Assembly: GCA_025146135.1 (NCBI GenBank)
Contig: CP102255.1
Span: 1,488,001 to 1,552,000 of the forward strand
DNA from: Anaerotruncus colihominis
GTDB lineage: Bacteria; Bacillota; Clostridia; Oscillospirales; Ruminococcaceae
Length of the DNA: 64,000 bases
Direction of reading: 5' to 3'
Shown: positions 52,797-62,921 of the stretch, one piece after another
How the letters are laid out: each line of letters opens with the position of its first letter
Position numbering within the stretch: position 1 is the first letter of the stretch
The notes under the pieces: generated by a model
What the model was told of the DNA's origin: nothing
Seen by the model: the letters and a program-made list of their open reading frames with translations, nothing else
Database searches by the model: none
Translations under genes and position numbers: made by a program

Positions 52797-55412
52797 ATGA
52801 AGATTGACATGCAGAAGCTTTCCCCGATGATGCAGCAGTACTTTGCCATAAAGGAAAAGCATAAGGACCATATTTTGTTTTTCCGCCTTGGCGATTTTTA
52901 CGAGATGTTTTATGACGACGCTGTTTTAGCGTCGCGGGAACTGGAATTGACGCTGACAGGACGCGACTGCGGGCAGGAGGAGCGCGCGCCGATGTGCGGC
53001 GTGCCGTTTCATGCGTGTGAAACATATATCGCGCGCCTGATCAAAAAGGGTTATAAGGTCGCAATCTGCGAGCAGATGGAGAACCCGGCCGATGCCAAGG
53101 GCGTTGTTAAGCGCAGCGTGATCCGTGTTGTTACGCCGGGGACGCTCATAGAGAGCAATATGCTCTCAGAGGATGCGAACAACTATATCGCCTGCATCCT
53201 GTTCGATCAGGGATGGGGGCTTGCGTGCGCCGACAGTTCGACCGGCCAGCTCTTTGTTTCGCAGTTTGCGGCGGACGCGCAGGGAGAGGTTGTCAATGAG
53301 CTTGGGCGTTATTGTCCGAGCGAAATCATTTTTAACGAGGGGATTCTTGATCAGACGGAAGTGACCGCGTTTATTCAAAAGAAGCTGCACTGTGTCGCCG
53401 ACCTGTGCGATAACGACCGGTTCGATCCGCAGGCCGCCGAGGATCTGATCGCCCGGCACTTTTCAAAGCCGTCCGGCGCGCTCGGGCTTGACGGCCGGCC
53501 GCTCGCGTCGCGCGCGCTTGGCGCGCTGCTCGCGTATCTTTATGAGACGCAGCAGAAGGGGCTTGAACGCATCACCGACATCGCTTATGTAAACCCCGAA
53601 CAGTCGATGGCGCTCGATTTGACGGCGCGGCGCAATCTGGAGCTGACGCAGACGATGCGTACAGGCGAAAAGCGCGGCACGCTGCTGTGGGTGCTTGACC
53701 GGACGAAAACGGCGATGGGAAAGCGTCTGATGCGCGCCTGGCTTGACAAGCCGCTTGTAAATCCGGCAGTCATCAACAAACGGCTCAACGCTGTGGAGGA
53801 GCTTTTTTCCGATACGATGCTGCGCTGCGACCTGATCGATTCGCTGTCCGGCGTATTTGATCTGGAACGGCTGATGACGCGTATCATCTATGGCAGCGCG
53901 TCGCCGCGCGAATACAAAGCCCTGGAAGGCGCATGCCGCAAAATGCCGGCGCTCAAGGCGCGCATGGAGGGCTGTGCGAGCGCGTATCTCTGCGAGGCGC
54001 GCGACGCGCTCGACCCGTTGGAGGATGTGTCGGACCTGCTGGCGCGCGCCATCGTTGACGAACCGCCTGCGGCGGTTAAGGACGGCGGCGTAATCCGGGA
54101 GGGATACAGCCCCGCGCTCGACGAGCTGCGCGCGCTCATTCACGATTCGAAAAAGCTGCTTGTCGGCATCGAGACGCAGGAGAAGGAAAAAACCGGCATC
54201 AAGAATATGAAAATCGGATACAACCGTGTATTCGGTTATTACATAGAGGTTTCCAAATCAAATCTTGGGTTGGTGCCCGATACTTATATTCGCAAGCAGA
54301 CGCTCGCCAACTGCGAGCGGTATATCACACAGGAACTAAAGCAGCTTGAGGAAAAAATCCTTTCAGCGGGCGAGAGGATCGCGACGCTTGAAAACGAGAC
54401 GTTCGAGGCGGTGCGCGCCGCCGTTTCAGCGCAGCTTCACCGCGTGCAGGCGACCGCGTCGGCCGTGGCGCGCCTCGATGTTTACTGCTCTCTGGCTGCT
54501 GTCGCGAGTGCGAACGGCTACTGCCGGCCGGATGTGGGCCTGTCGGATGGGATTCTGATTCGCGACGGCCGTCATCCCGTCGTCGAGCAGCTGATGGACG
54601 GCGCGCCGTTTGTGTCGAACGATACGACGCTTGATTGCGGTGAAAATCAGATTGCAATTATCACCGGTCCGAATATGGCCGGAAAATCGACGTATATGCG
54701 CCAGACGGCTTTGATTGTGCTTATGGCGCAGATCGGAAGCTTTGTTCCGGCGGCGTCGGCCTGTATCGGTGTTGTCGACGGGATATACACGCGCGTGGGC
54801 GCTTCGGACGACCTGGCCTCCGGGCAGTCGACCTTTATGGTCGAGATGACCGAGGTGGCGCAGATTATGAAGCAGGCCACGTCCAAAAGCCTGTTGATCC
54901 TTGACGAAATCGGACGCGGCACGTCGACCTTTGACGGCATGAGTATTGCGCGCGCCGTGTTGGAATACATAGCGGATAAAAAGCGCGTCGGCGCAAAGAC
55001 GCTGTTCGCAACGCATTATCATGAATTGACCGCGCTGGAGGACACGCTTTCCAATGTGAAAAATTACAATATCGCGTGCAAAAAGCGCGGCGACGAGCTG
55101 ATTTTTCTGCGGCGGATTGTGCCGGGCGGCGCGGATGACAGCTACGGCATTGAGGTATCGAAGCTGGCGGGCGTGCCGGACTGGATTATCCGCCGCGCGC
55201 GCCAGGTGCTCGAACAGCTTGAGCAGGGGCGCGAGGTTGCGCCCGCCCGTGCGGCGCGGCAAAAGCAGGAGGAAACAGCGCCGCAAATGACGTTTGGATC
55301 GGCCGCCGCCTCGGAAATTGAAGCGGCGCTGCGTGCAATCGACGTTAATACGCTGACGCCGATTGAAGCGATGAATAAGCTTTATGAATTGAAAACGCTT
55401 TTAAAGGATTGA
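52797..55412 (+). CDS. mutS: DNA mismatch repair protein MutS
   Basis: The ATG at 52,797 follows GGAGGTCGCCCAGG; the longer frame has no such signal. The 871-residue protein has the mismatch-reading FYEMF motif (FFRLGDFYEMF near residue 33), connector and lever domains, and the ATPase with Walker A GPNMAGKSTYMRQ, Walker B LLILDEIGRGTSTFDG and the dimer motif ATHYHEL. It recognises mispairs and recruits MutL, encoded 20 bases downstream. Confidence 0.97.
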   Translation: MKIDMQKLSPMMQQYFAIKEKHKDHILFFRLGDFYEMFYDDAVLASRELELTLTGRDCGQEERAPMCGVPFHACETYIARLIKKGYKVAICEQMENPADAKGVVKRSVIRVVTPGTLIESNMLSEDANNYIACILFDQGWGLACADSSTGQLFVSQFAADAQGEVVNELGRYCPSEIIFNEGILDQTEVTAFIQKKLHCVADLCDNDRFDPQAAEDLIARHFSKPSGALGLDGRPLASRALGALLAYLYETQQKGLERITDIAYVNPEQSMALDLTARRNLELTQTMRTGEKRGTLLWVLDRTKTAMGKRLMRAWLDKPLVNPAVINKRLNAVEELFSDTMLRCDLIDSLSGVFDLERLMTRIIYGSASPREYKALEGACRKMPALKARMEGCASAYLCEARDALDPLEDVSDLLARAIVDEPPAAVKDGGVIREGYSPALDELRALIHDSKKLLVGIETQEKEKTGIKNMKIGYNRVFGYYIEVSKSNLGLVPDTYIRKQTLANCERYITQELKQLEEKILSAGERIATLENETFEAVRAAVSAQLHRVQATASAVARLDVYCSLAAVASANGYCRPDVGLSDGILIRDGRHPVVEQLMDGAPFVSNDTTLDCGENQIAIITGPNMAGKSTYMRQTALIVLMAQIGSFVPAASACIGVVDGIYTRVGASDDLASGQSTFMVEMTEVAQIMKQATSKSLLILDEIGRGTSTFDGMSIARAVLEYIADKKRVGAKTLFATHYHELTALEDTLSNVKNYNIACKKRGDELIFLRRIVPGGADDSYGIEVSKLAGVPDWIIRRARQVLEQLEQGREVAPARAARQKQEETAPQMTFGSAAASEIEAALRAIDVNTLTPIEAMNKLYELKTLLKD

Positions 55413-55432
55413 AAGGGCAGGTGAGATGACGC

Positions 55433-57508
55433 GTGGCAAAAATCAATGTTCTTGACCGGCAGGTTGCGGAGCTGATCGCGGCCGGCGAGGTGGTGGAGCG
55501 CCCCGCGTCGATCGTTAAAGAGCTAGTCGAAAATGCCGTCGACGCCGGCGCGACAAAGATCACAGTGGAAATCCAGGGCGGCGGCGTGCGCTATATCCGT
55601 GTGACGGATAACGGCAGCGGCATTCTGCGTGAAGATGTTAAAAACGCGTTTTTGCGCCATGCGACGAGTAAGGTGCGCGTGCAGGAGGATTTGGGGCATA
55701 TCACCACGATGGGCTTTCGCGGCGAGGCGCTCGCGTCGATCGCAGCGATGTGCCGGGTTGAGATGCTCACACGCACGGCTGACGAGATCGCTGGGACGCG
55801 GTACACAATTGCGGGCGGCGAACCTGGAGAGCTTGCCGACGCGGGTTGTCCCGTCGGCACGACGATCAGTGTGCGCGATGTGTTCTATAATACGCCCGCG
55901 CGTATGAAATTTCTCAAAAAGGACCTTTCGGAAGGAAACAGCGTGGCGGCCGTCGTCGAAAAGGAGGCGCTGGCCAATCCCCAAATTTCGTTTAAGTTTA
56001 TCCGCGACGGCGCGGTGCGCCTTCAAACGCCGGGCGGCGGCCAATTGGCCGCCGCGGCGCGCTGTGTGCTTGGACGCGAATTCGCGGAACAGACGATCCC
56101 GGTGTCGTATGAGCTGGAGGGCCTGGCGCTTGAGGGACTGATCAGCAGGCCGTCGTTTGCGCGCGGCTCGCGCACGCTCCAGAACTTTTTTATCAACACG
56201 CGTTTTGTGCGCTCCAAAACATGCATGGCCGCGTTTGAGGAAGCTTACCGCAACATGCTTATGGTCGGGCGTTTTCCGTCGTGCGCGCTCAATTTGACGA
56301 TTCCGCCGCAGACCGTCGACGTCAATGTGCACCCGGCCAAAACCGAGGTGCGCTTTGCGAATGAAAAGAGCGTGTTCGACCTGGTGTATTACGGCTGTAA
56401 GACGGCGCTGGGCGCGCACCGGCTCGCACCGGAGATCAAGGCGGACGAGCTGCGTTACAATCCGTTTGCGGCGCATACCGCCCCCGAGGCGCCAAAGCAG
56501 CAGCGTATGAGCGCCGCGCAGTACCGGATACAGACCGGCGTGCCGGATGAACAGCCCGCGCGCGTGAGCGCAGAGCAGTACCGGGAACAGATGCGCGCAT
56601 TGGAGCCGGCCGCGCAGGGGAAAGAGGAGCGGTGCGTTTTAAATGCGCCGGAGATCGCGCCGGCGCCGCAGGCTCATTCACCGCAGACGCGCATCCGGTC
56701 TCATCGTGCAATTGATATTGTGTTTGACGAGCCGGATGATGATGACGCACAGTCTGTTTCAAGCGCGAATCCATACGCCGATTCCTATGCGACCGCGCGT
56801 CCTGTGGCGCTTGCTGCCCGGACACTGCCGGTATTGGCGGAGCAGGCGCCGCCGCGGGATTTTCCTGCCGCGCCCGCAGGAGAAGAAGCGGCGCCTTCCG
56901 TTATGATACAGCCGGCCTGCGCGGCGGACGATCCCTATGAAAACGCCGTGCTGATCGGCGAATTGTTTGGGACGTATATTGTGCTGGAAAATGGTCCGGA
57001 AATGATTTTAATTGATAAGCACGCGGCGCATGAGCGGCTGCTTTACAACCGTTTGGTCGCGGCTGGGCCTGGGGAGGACCGGCAGCTTCTTCTGACGCCT
57101 GTTTCGGTGCATCTGTCCCCTGAGGAGCATGCCGCCGTGCTGGAGCATGCGCCGCTTTTGGCGCGTGCTGGCGTGGGGATCGAGGACTTTGGCGATGGGT
57201 TTGTCGTCGTGCGCGAGGCGGCCCCCGTGCTGGCTGACGCCGACCTCGCAGCGATTGTTACTGAGTGCGCGCAGAAATTGCTGCTCGCAAACGAGCGCCT
57301 GACGCCGCATGTGCTTGAGGAGCTGTACCATACAATGGCGTGCCGCTCGGCGATCAAGGCGCACGACCGGACGGCCGCTCCGACGCTGCGTCAGCTTGTG
57401 GAGTTGCTGCGTGCCGACGGCGACGCGGATCACTGCCCGCATGGGAGGCCGGTGTCTATCCGTATGTCGCGGCATGAAATCGAGAAAAAATTCGGCAGGC
57501 TTGGATGA
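55433..57508 (+). CDS. mutL: DNA mismatch repair protein MutL
   Basis: A GTG at 55,433 starts the 691-residue protein; the nearby ATG is out of frame. The GHKL ATPase motifs are ELVENAVDAGA, DNGSGI and GFRGEALASI, all in the first 110 residues. A variable proline/alanine-rich linker spans about 340-490. The C-terminal domain has DKHAAHERLLYN (528-539) and CPHGRP. The endonuclease motif DQHA-x2-E-x4-E is changed: the last Glu is Asn539. It couples mismatch detection to strand cutting. Confidence 0.96.
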   Translation: MAKINVLDRQVAELIAAGEVVERPASIVKELVENAVDAGATKITVEIQGGGVRYIRVTDNGSGILREDVKNAFLRHATSKVRVQEDLGHITTMGFRGEALASIAAMCRVEMLTRTADEIAGTRYTIAGGEPGELADAGCPVGTTISVRDVFYNTPARMKFLKKDLSEGNSVAAVVEKEALANPQISFKFIRDGAVRLQTPGGGQLAAAARCVLGREFAEQTIPVSYELEGLALEGLISRPSFARGSRTLQNFFINTRFVRSKTCMAAFEEAYRNMLMVGRFPSCALNLTIPPQTVDVNVHPAKTEVRFANEKSVFDLVYYGCKTALGAHRLAPEIKADELRYNPFAAHTAPEAPKQQRMSAAQYRIQTGVPDEQPARVSAEQYREQMRALEPAAQGKEERCVLNAPEIAPAPQAHSPQTRIRSHRAIDIVFDEPDDDDAQSVSSANPYADSYATARPVALAARTLPVLAEQAPPRDFPAAPAGEEAAPSVMIQPACAADDPYENAVLIGELFGTYIVLENGPEMILIDKHAAHERLLYNRLVAAGPGEDRQLLLTPVSVHLSPEEHAAVLEHAPLLARAGVGIEDFGDGFVVVREAAPVLADADLAAIVTECAQKLLLANERLTPHVLEELYHTMACRSAIKAHDRTAAPTLRQLVELLRADGDADHCPHGRPVSIRMSRHEIEKKFGRLG

Positions 57509-57511
57509 ACA

Positions 57512-58465
57512 ATGAATGAAACGCTAAAAAAACAGCCGCTGATCGCGGTGGTTGGCCCCACAGCCTCAGGAAAGACGGCGCTCGCGGTCGAGCTGGCGCT
57601 TTATTTTGGCGGGGAGGTTGTCTCGGCCGATTCGATGCAGGTTTATAAACGGATGGATATTGCCACGGCAAAGCCCGACGAAGCGGAGAAAAAGGGGGTG
57701 CCGCACCATCTGATCGATCTGATCGAGCCGGATGGCGCGGCGTTTTCCGTTGCGCAGTATGCGCGGCGCGCACACGCCGTGATTGCCGATATCGCCGCGC
57801 GCGGGCGCGTGCCGATTCTGGCGGGCGGCACAGGTCTTTATATCGACGCGGTCATTGACAATATTGACTTTTCAAATATCCGCAGCGATGAATCGGTCCG
57901 CGCCGAACTGTACGCGCAGGCCGAAGCGCATGGAAACGAGCATATGCTTGAGATGCTGCGCGCGGTCGATCCCGAGCTTGCGGCCGCGCTGCACCCAAAC
58001 AACCTTGGGCGCATTCTGCGCGCTTTGGAGGTCTACCGTGTGACGGGCGTGCCGATGAGCGAGCATCAACGTCGTTCGCGTCAGACGCCTGAGCGTTATG
58101 ACGTTTGCATGATCGGGCTGAATTTTACCGACCGCGCGATGCTGTATGACCGTGTCAACCGGCGTGTCGACCTGATGATTGAGCGCGGCCTGATCGACGA
58201 GGCGCGCGCAGTCAGCGCCGTGTGCCGCGGGACGGCACTCCAGGCAATCGGTTACAAGGAACTGATCCCGTATCTGGACGCAGGCGCGCCGCTGGAGGAA
58301 TGCATAAACCGCCTCAAGCAATCGACACGGCGCTACGCAAAGCGGCAGCTTTCGTGGTTCCGGCGCGATGCGCGTATCGTCTGGCTGATGGTTGATAAAA
58401 GTGAATCGCTGCGGGAATTAACCGAAAAGGCGGTTTGTGTGGTTCACAAGAGCGGAATTCTGTGA
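57512..58465 (+). CDS. miaA: tRNA dimethylallyltransferase
   Basis: The ATG is 4 bases after the mutL stop. The 317-residue protein has the P-loop [15 protein letters not shown] near residue 15, [16 protein letters not shown], the GGTGLYI motif and the C-terminal [13 protein letters not shown] tRNA-binding helix. It adds the dimethylallyl group to A37 of tRNAs read by U-starting codons, making the substrate for MiaB. Confidence 0.96.
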   Translation: MNETLKKQPLIAVVGPTASGKTALAVELALYFGGEVVSADSMQVYKRMDIATAKPDEAEKKGVPHHLIDLIEPDGAAFSVAQYARRAHAVIADIAARGRVPILAGGTGLYIDAVIDNIDFSNIRSDESVRAELYAQAEAHGNEHMLEMLRAVDPELAAALHPNNLGRILRALEVYRVTGVPMSEHQRRSRQTPERYDVCMIGLNFTDRAMLYDRVNRRVDLMIERGLIDEARAVSAVCRGTALQAIGYKELIPYLDAGAPLEECINRLKQSTRRYAKRQLSWFRRDARIVWLMVDKSESLRELTEKAVCVVHKSGIL

Positions 58466-58553
58466 TATAATTAGATATTGTAAAAAAGGTGAATGGGCAG
58501 TCTTGGCAGCAGAGCCAAGCGGTCCGATGCTGCGCCGCAGCAGGGAGGTAAGT

Positions 58554-58799
58554 ATGAAGCAGCTCAATTTACAGGATGTTTTTCTTAATCAAGCCCGCCG
58601 TGAAAAGCTCACAGTGACGATTTACCTGACCAATGGGTTTCAGTTCAAGGGGATTGTGCGCGGGTTTGATTCCTATACAGTCATCCTCGACTGCGAAGGA
58701 AGACAGAACCTTGTTTATAAGCACGCAATTTCCACGATCAGTCCGTCCAAGGTGATCAGCATCCTGGAAACGGCTGAGGACGACCAGGATGAAGAATAA
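58554..58799 (+). CDS. hfq: RNA-binding protein Hfq
   Basis: The ATG at 58,554 follows GGGAGGTAAGT; a longer frame runs from the miaA end without a signal. The 81-residue protein has the Sm1 and Sm2 motifs ([44 protein letters not shown]) and a short acidic tail. Hfq hexamers bind small RNAs and A-rich mRNA. miaA-hfq is a conserved order. Confidence 0.95.
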   Translation: MKQLNLQDVFLNQARREKLTVTIYLTNGFQFKGIVRGFDSYTVILDCEGRQNLVYKHAISTISPSKVISILETAEDDQDEE

Positions 58800-58808
58800 C
58801 GGTAAATT

Positions 58809-60044
58809 ATGAAAAGTACGCTGACGCAGCGGCTTGTCATGGCGCTGGTGACGGTATTCCTGCTGGCGTATGTGGGATATCAGATCTGGCGCTATGTGAC
58901 GCCTGCTTATAAAACGGAAACGGCGTTTACTTATACGGTTACGGAGACAGCGAGCGTAAACGGCGTCGTTCTGCGCGACGAGGTTCTGCTCGATAACAGT
59001 GTTGGAAACGGAGTTGCCTCCTATCTTGTGGGTGACGGTGCAAAGGTTGCGGGCGGGACCGTAATCGCTGAGATCTACCGCAATAAGGAGGACGCCCGGA
59101 ATATTGAACAGCTGCGCGCGCTTGAAAAAAAGCGCACGCAGCTCGAGAAAGCGCAGGACCCGGGCACCACGTCGTTTGCGCATACGGATGTGCTTAACCG
59201 GCAGATTTTCAGCGAGCTGGATACAATCATTGGCTCTGTGGAATCGGGATCGATGGCTGGGGCAGCTGAAAACGCGGACAACCTGTTGTTGCTTATGAAC
59301 ACCAAACAGATTGCAACGGGACGGCAGTCAGATTTTCAGGAAACGATCAACCAGCTCAAGGCCGAGGAAAGCTATCTGTCCAATCAGATCAGCCGCGACC
59401 CGCGGCAGATTACCGCGCCGCAGCCCGGCTATTTTATACGGACCATTGACGGCTTTGAGGGGAAAGTGCCCTATAAGGAGGTCCCCGATCTGACACGGGC
59501 GCAGGTCGACGAGCTGCTCGCACAGCCGGTACAGGGTGAATCAGACCGCGTGGGCAAGGTGATGCTTGGCCACCGCTGGTACTACGCTGTTACGGTTCCC
59601 GAGGAGGATGTGTCGCTTTATAAGGAAGGCGCTTCTGTCACGCTGGATTTCCATTTGTCGGGGACACAGCCGGTTCCGGCAGTTGTGTACAGCGTCAATG
59701 AGGATAAGGACAATGGCGGCGCAGCGGTGATTTTCCGCTGCGATTATATCAATGAATCGCTTGTCAATCTGCGCTTTACACAAGCTGATGTGGAATTTAA
59801 ATCGATTTCCGGGCTGCGTGTAAGCAGTTCGGCGATCCGTTACGAAGGAATCCAGAAGGGCGTCTATGTTTCACGCGGAGAAACGATGCAGTTTCGGCCG
59901 GTTACAATCCTGTATGAATCGCCGGGGTTTGTAATCTGTCTTGAAATGGACACGAACACCCCGGAAGGCGCGAATGGATTGCAGCAGTTTGACGAAGTCA
60001 TTATTGAGGGGGCGCAGTTATATGATGGAAAACCGCTTAAATAA
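58809..60044 (+). CDS. HlyD-like membrane-anchored adaptor protein
   Basis: The 411-residue protein has an N-terminal membrane helix (LVMALVTVFLLAYVGYQIW, about residues 9-27) and then a biotinyl/lipoyl-like half (VVLRDEVLLDN...GDGAKVAGGTVIAEIY). A coiled coil follows at about 100-125 and 170-200, then the second half and a beta-barrel. This is the layout of HlyD-type membrane-fusion proteins. No ABC transporter or outer-membrane partner is next to it; in Clostridia such a gene often lies between hfq and yggS. It overlaps the next gene by 23 bases. Function unknown, possibly envelope assembly. Confidence 0.75.
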   Translation: MKSTLTQRLVMALVTVFLLAYVGYQIWRYVTPAYKTETAFTYTVTETASVNGVVLRDEVLLDNSVGNGVASYLVGDGAKVAGGTVIAEIYRNKEDARNIEQLRALEKKRTQLEKAQDPGTTSFAHTDVLNRQIFSELDTIIGSVESGSMAGAAENADNLLLLMNTKQIATGRQSDFQETINQLKAEESYLSNQISRDPRQITAPQPGYFIRTIDGFEGKVPYKEVPDLTRAQVDELLAQPVQGESDRVGKVMLGHRWYYAVTVPEEDVSLYKEGASVTLDFHLSGTQPVPAVVYSVNEDKDNGGAAVIFRCDYINESLVNLRFTQADVEFKSISGLRVSSSAIRYEGIQKGVYVSRGETMQFRPVTILYESPGFVICLEMDTNTPEGANGLQQFDEVIIEGAQLYDGKPLK

Positions 60045-60750
60045 TCTCAGCATTGCGCAGTCGGTTGAACAAATTCTGGATAATATTGCAAAAACATGTG
60101 CATTATGTGGTCGCGACGCTTCGGATGTGCAGTTGATGGCCGTGACAAAAACAGTTGAGGCGCAGCGTGTGAATGAGGCCATCCATGCCGGTGTGCGGTT
60201 GCTTGGTGAAAATCGGGCGCAGGAACTGCTGGCCAAGTATGATGATTATGAAAAAGACGGCGTGGACATTCATTTCATCGGACATCTGCAAACAAACAAG
60301 GTCCGTCAGATTGTCGATAAAGTTACGATGATCCAATCGCTCGACAGTGTGGCGCTCGCGCAGGAGATTGAGCGTCAATGCGAAAAGCACGACAAAAAAA
60401 TGAATTGTCTGGTGGAAGTAAATATTGGAAGTGAATTGTCAAAATCAGGTGTTGCTCCCGACCGATTGTCTGATTTTCTGGGAGAACTATCCGGTTTTGG
60501 ACGGATTTGTGTGCGCGGACTGATGGCGATCCCGCCTGTGAGCGGTACGGACGCTGAAAAAGAGCGTTATTTTTCCGGCATGCATAAACTATTTGTTGAC
60601 ATTAGGGACAAAAAATTAGATAATATCAATATGGATTTTTTGTCTATGGGCATGTCCGACGACTATCTGCTGGCAATCAAGCACGGTTCCAACCTGGTCC
60701 GTCTTGGCACCAGGCTGTTCGGGCATAGGGATTATGGCCCGGCCAAGTGA
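60022..60750 (+). CDS. YggS-family pyridoxal-phosphate homeostasis protein
   Basis: The ATG at 60,022 lies within the end of the HlyD-like gene after GAGGGGGCG. The 242-residue protein is an alanine-racemase-fold PLP-binding protein with LMAVTKTV (PLP Lys about residue 38), GENRAQELLAK, HFIGHLQTNKVR and the C-terminal SMGMSDDYLLAIKHGSNLVRLGT motifs. It buffers cellular PLP and is usually encoded before sepF in Gram-positive division clusters, as here. Confidence 0.93.
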   Translation: MMENRLNNLSIAQSVEQILDNIAKTCALCGRDASDVQLMAVTKTVEAQRVNEAIHAGVRLLGENRAQELLAKYDDYEKDGVDIHFIGHLQTNKVRQIVDKVTMIQSLDSVALAQEIERQCEKHDKKMNCLVEVNIGSELSKSGVAPDRLSDFLGELSGFGRICVRGLMAIPPVSGTDAEKERYFSGMHKLFVDIRDKKLDNINMDFLSMGMSDDYLLAIKHGSNLVRLGTRLFGHRDYGPAK

Positions 60751-60769
60751 ATCAGAGGGGGTTGTTTCA

Positions 60770-61216
60770 GTGGGAATCATGGATAAATTCAAGAACTTTA
60801 TCGGGATCCCGGAGGATGAGTATTATGACGACGAGGACGTCGACTTTATCTCCAGCGACAATGGCCGCGGAGATATGCGCGAGGACCCGCCGTCCCATTC
60901 CGAAAAACGCGGGAACAAGGTGGTTAATATCCATGCGACCACACAGCTGCAGGTCGTGCTTGTCAAGCCGGAGCGGTTCGAGGACGCCTCCGCCGTTGCC
61001 GATCATCTCAACGACAAGCGCACGGTCGTGTTGAATCTTGAATCGACCAACAAGGATGTTTCACGGCGTCTGATCGATTTTTTATCGGGCGTCGCATATG
61101 CAAATAACGGACAGATCAAGCGTGTTGCAAACAGTACCTACATTATCACACCGTATAATGTTGATATTATGGGCGATCTGCTTGACGAGCTTGAAAGCAG
61201 CGGCGTATTCTTCTGA
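60770..61216 (+). CDS. sepF: Cell division protein SepF
   Basis: The GTG at 60,770 follows GAGGGGGTTGT; ATG 60,779 is an alternative three codons later. The 148-residue protein starts with the amphipathic membrane-binding helix (MDKFKNFIGI), has an acidic linker with the EDEYYDDEDVDFI run, and the C-terminal SepF domain (VVLVKPERFEDASAVADHL, VVLNLES, RRLIDFLSG). SepF anchors and shapes FtsZ rings. It shares its stop/start with ylmH. Confidence 0.94.
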   Translation: MGIMDKFKNFIGIPEDEYYDDEDVDFISSDNGRGDMREDPPSHSEKRGNKVVNIHATTQLQVVLVKPERFEDASAVADHLNDKRTVVLNLESTNKDVSRRLIDFLSGVAYANNGQIKRVANSTYIITPYNVDIMGDLLDELESSGVFF

Positions 61217-61977
61217 TGGCTTTGGCGGATAAGAAGGAGCAGGCATTCGCCGCGCATATCTGTGACCTCTTGGAGATTGCCCGCAAAAGCTATACGGCGC
61301 GATTCTCCGGATTTCTCGACGCGCGCCAGCTTGTGCTGGCGCGCGGATGCGTATCCGCCGCGGGAAGCGGCGCGGAGCATTTGTTTTTCGGCGGCTATCC
61401 GGGTGCGGAGCGTGTGATGCTCGGCGCGTTCGCACCGTATGAACAGCCGGACGAAACTTCGTTTCCAATTGTCCCGCTGACCATCGGATACCGTGCGCAG
61501 GACGCGCCGGGGCACCGCGACCTGCTCGGCTCGCTCACAGGGCTTGCAATTGGGCGTGAGGCGATCGGCGACATTCTGGTAGGCGGGGAATACGCCGTTT
61601 GCTTTGTTTCATCCGCAGTTGCGCCGGTGATCTTAAATGAACTGAAAAAGGCAGGGCGCTGCGGCGTGCGTGTGTGTGAAGGAATGCCGGAGGTTCTGCC
61701 CGCGTTGCACAGGTATGCGGATCTGCCGCTGATCGTTACGTCGCTGCGGCTTGATTGCATGGTGGCTGCCGTCGCTGGGCTTTCCCGGGAAAAGGCGGCG
61801 CAGGCAATCCGTTCGCAGTTGGTAGCTGTCAACGGCGCCGTGCTGGCGCAAACGTCTGGTATGCTCTGTGAAGGCGATGTTTTCAGCATTCGGGGGTATG
61901 GGAAATACCTGTTCAAGCAGGTATTGTCGTCAACGAAAAAGGGCCGCCTGCATATCCTTTGCAGAAAATATGTCTGA
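61216..61977 (+). CDS. ylmH: YlmH-family S4-domain RNA-binding protein
   Basis: The ATG at 61,216 overlaps the last base of the sepF stop codon. The 253-residue protein has an N-terminal YlmH domain and a C-terminal S4 domain (LRLDCMVAAVAGLSREKAAQAI near residue 175). In Gram-positive bacteria YlmH helps rescue stalled ribosomes and is encoded in this sepF-divIVA block. Confidence 0.9.
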   Translation: MALADKKEQAFAAHICDLLEIARKSYTARFSGFLDARQLVLARGCVSAAGSGAEHLFFGGYPGAERVMLGAFAPYEQPDETSFPIVPLTIGYRAQDAPGHRDLLGSLTGLAIGREAIGDILVGGEYAVCFVSSAVAPVILNELKKAGRCGVRVCEGMPEVLPALHRYADLPLIVTSLRLDCMVAAVAGLSREKAAQAIRSQLVAVNGAVLAQTSGMLCEGDVFSIRGYGKYLFKQVLSSTKKGRLHILCRKYV

Positions 61978-62026
61978 TCGGGTTCGTTTGACGAACCGTT
62001 CCAATAGATAAGGAGGATGTTTGATC

Positions 62027-62854
62027 GTGCTGAATCCAAACGAGATTGCCAATAAAAGATTTGACAAAGTAATGGGGCAGAAATATCGCGCGGACGATGT
62101 GGACAATTACCTTGCTCAGGTTGCCGACAGCATGAACGACCTTCTGGAAGAAAAGCAGGAGCTGGAAAAAAAGCTGATTGTTCTGGCGGACAAGCTGGAA
62201 GAATATAAGGATGACGAGGAAAGCCTGCGCTCCGCACTGCTTGGCGCGCAGAAGCTGGGCGACAGCGTCGTTCGTGACGCCAAGGCAAAGGCAAGGGATA
62301 TTCTGGAGGACGCCGAGGCGCGCGCCAACATGATTGTGGAAAACGCCAAACAGGAAATCGAGCGCCAGCAGGCGGGCTTTGTGCGGATGCAGCGGGAGGT
62401 TGCGACGTTCAAAAGCAAGCTTCAGCTTGTGTATAAGCAGCATCTTGAACTGATCGCGTCCATTCCGGTCGATGAAAACATTGTGAACGCCGCAATGAAA
62501 AAAACACAGCCCAAACCGCCGGCGCCGGAGACGCCCACAGGGCCGGACGAGCCGTCTGACCCCATGCCCGAGCAGACAGTTCCGGAGGATGCCGGCGATT
62601 CTCCGGCGGATCTGCCGGAGAGTCCGGACGGCCTGGCCGGCCTTCCTGTGGAGGAGGACGGTTATCCGCTGGCGGAAGATGAACTGCCCCCTCTGACCTA
62701 CAGCGAGGAGGAAAGCTTCCGGTACGAGGAGACGGAGGAATATATTCCCGACGGCGAGCCGGACGAGCCGGCCAAGCATGAATCTCGCTTTGGGCCGCTG
62801 AAATTTGGCCGTGAATTTGACCTGAAACGAAACGACGGAAAGCGTAGACGCTGA
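62027..62854 (+). CDS. divIVA: DivIVA-family cell-pole/septum protein
   Basis: AAGGAGG lies 10 bases before GTG 62,027 and 4 bases before TTG 62,021; the GTG gives the family start LNPNEIANKRF, so I prefer it. The 275-residue protein has the membrane-curvature domain (KVMGQKYRADDVDNYLAQV), a long coiled coil to about residue 155, and an unusual acidic, proline-rich tail of about 100 residues with many EEE/PDEP runs. It marks negative membrane curvature at septa and poles. Confidence 0.92.
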   Translation: MLNPNEIANKRFDKVMGQKYRADDVDNYLAQVADSMNDLLEEKQELEKKLIVLADKLEEYKDDEESLRSALLGAQKLGDSVVRDAKAKARDILEDAEARANMIVENAKQEIERQQAGFVRMQREVATFKSKLQLVYKQHLELIASIPVDENIVNAAMKKTQPKPPAPETPTGPDEPSDPMPEQTVPEDAGDSPADLPESPDGLAGLPVEEDGYPLAEDELPPLTYSEEESFRYEETEEYIPDGEPDEPAKHESRFGPLKFGREFDLKRNDGKRRR

Positions 62855-62921
62855 GAACACAGCTTGGTCTGCATATCCGGCGTGACCGATGACAATAGAC
62901 AAACAAGGAGAGATCTGTCCA

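Noticed and set aside
62855-62921. T-box leader for ileS
   Set aside because: The gap is only 67 bases and has no specifier stem, T-box sequence or terminator/antiterminator pair.
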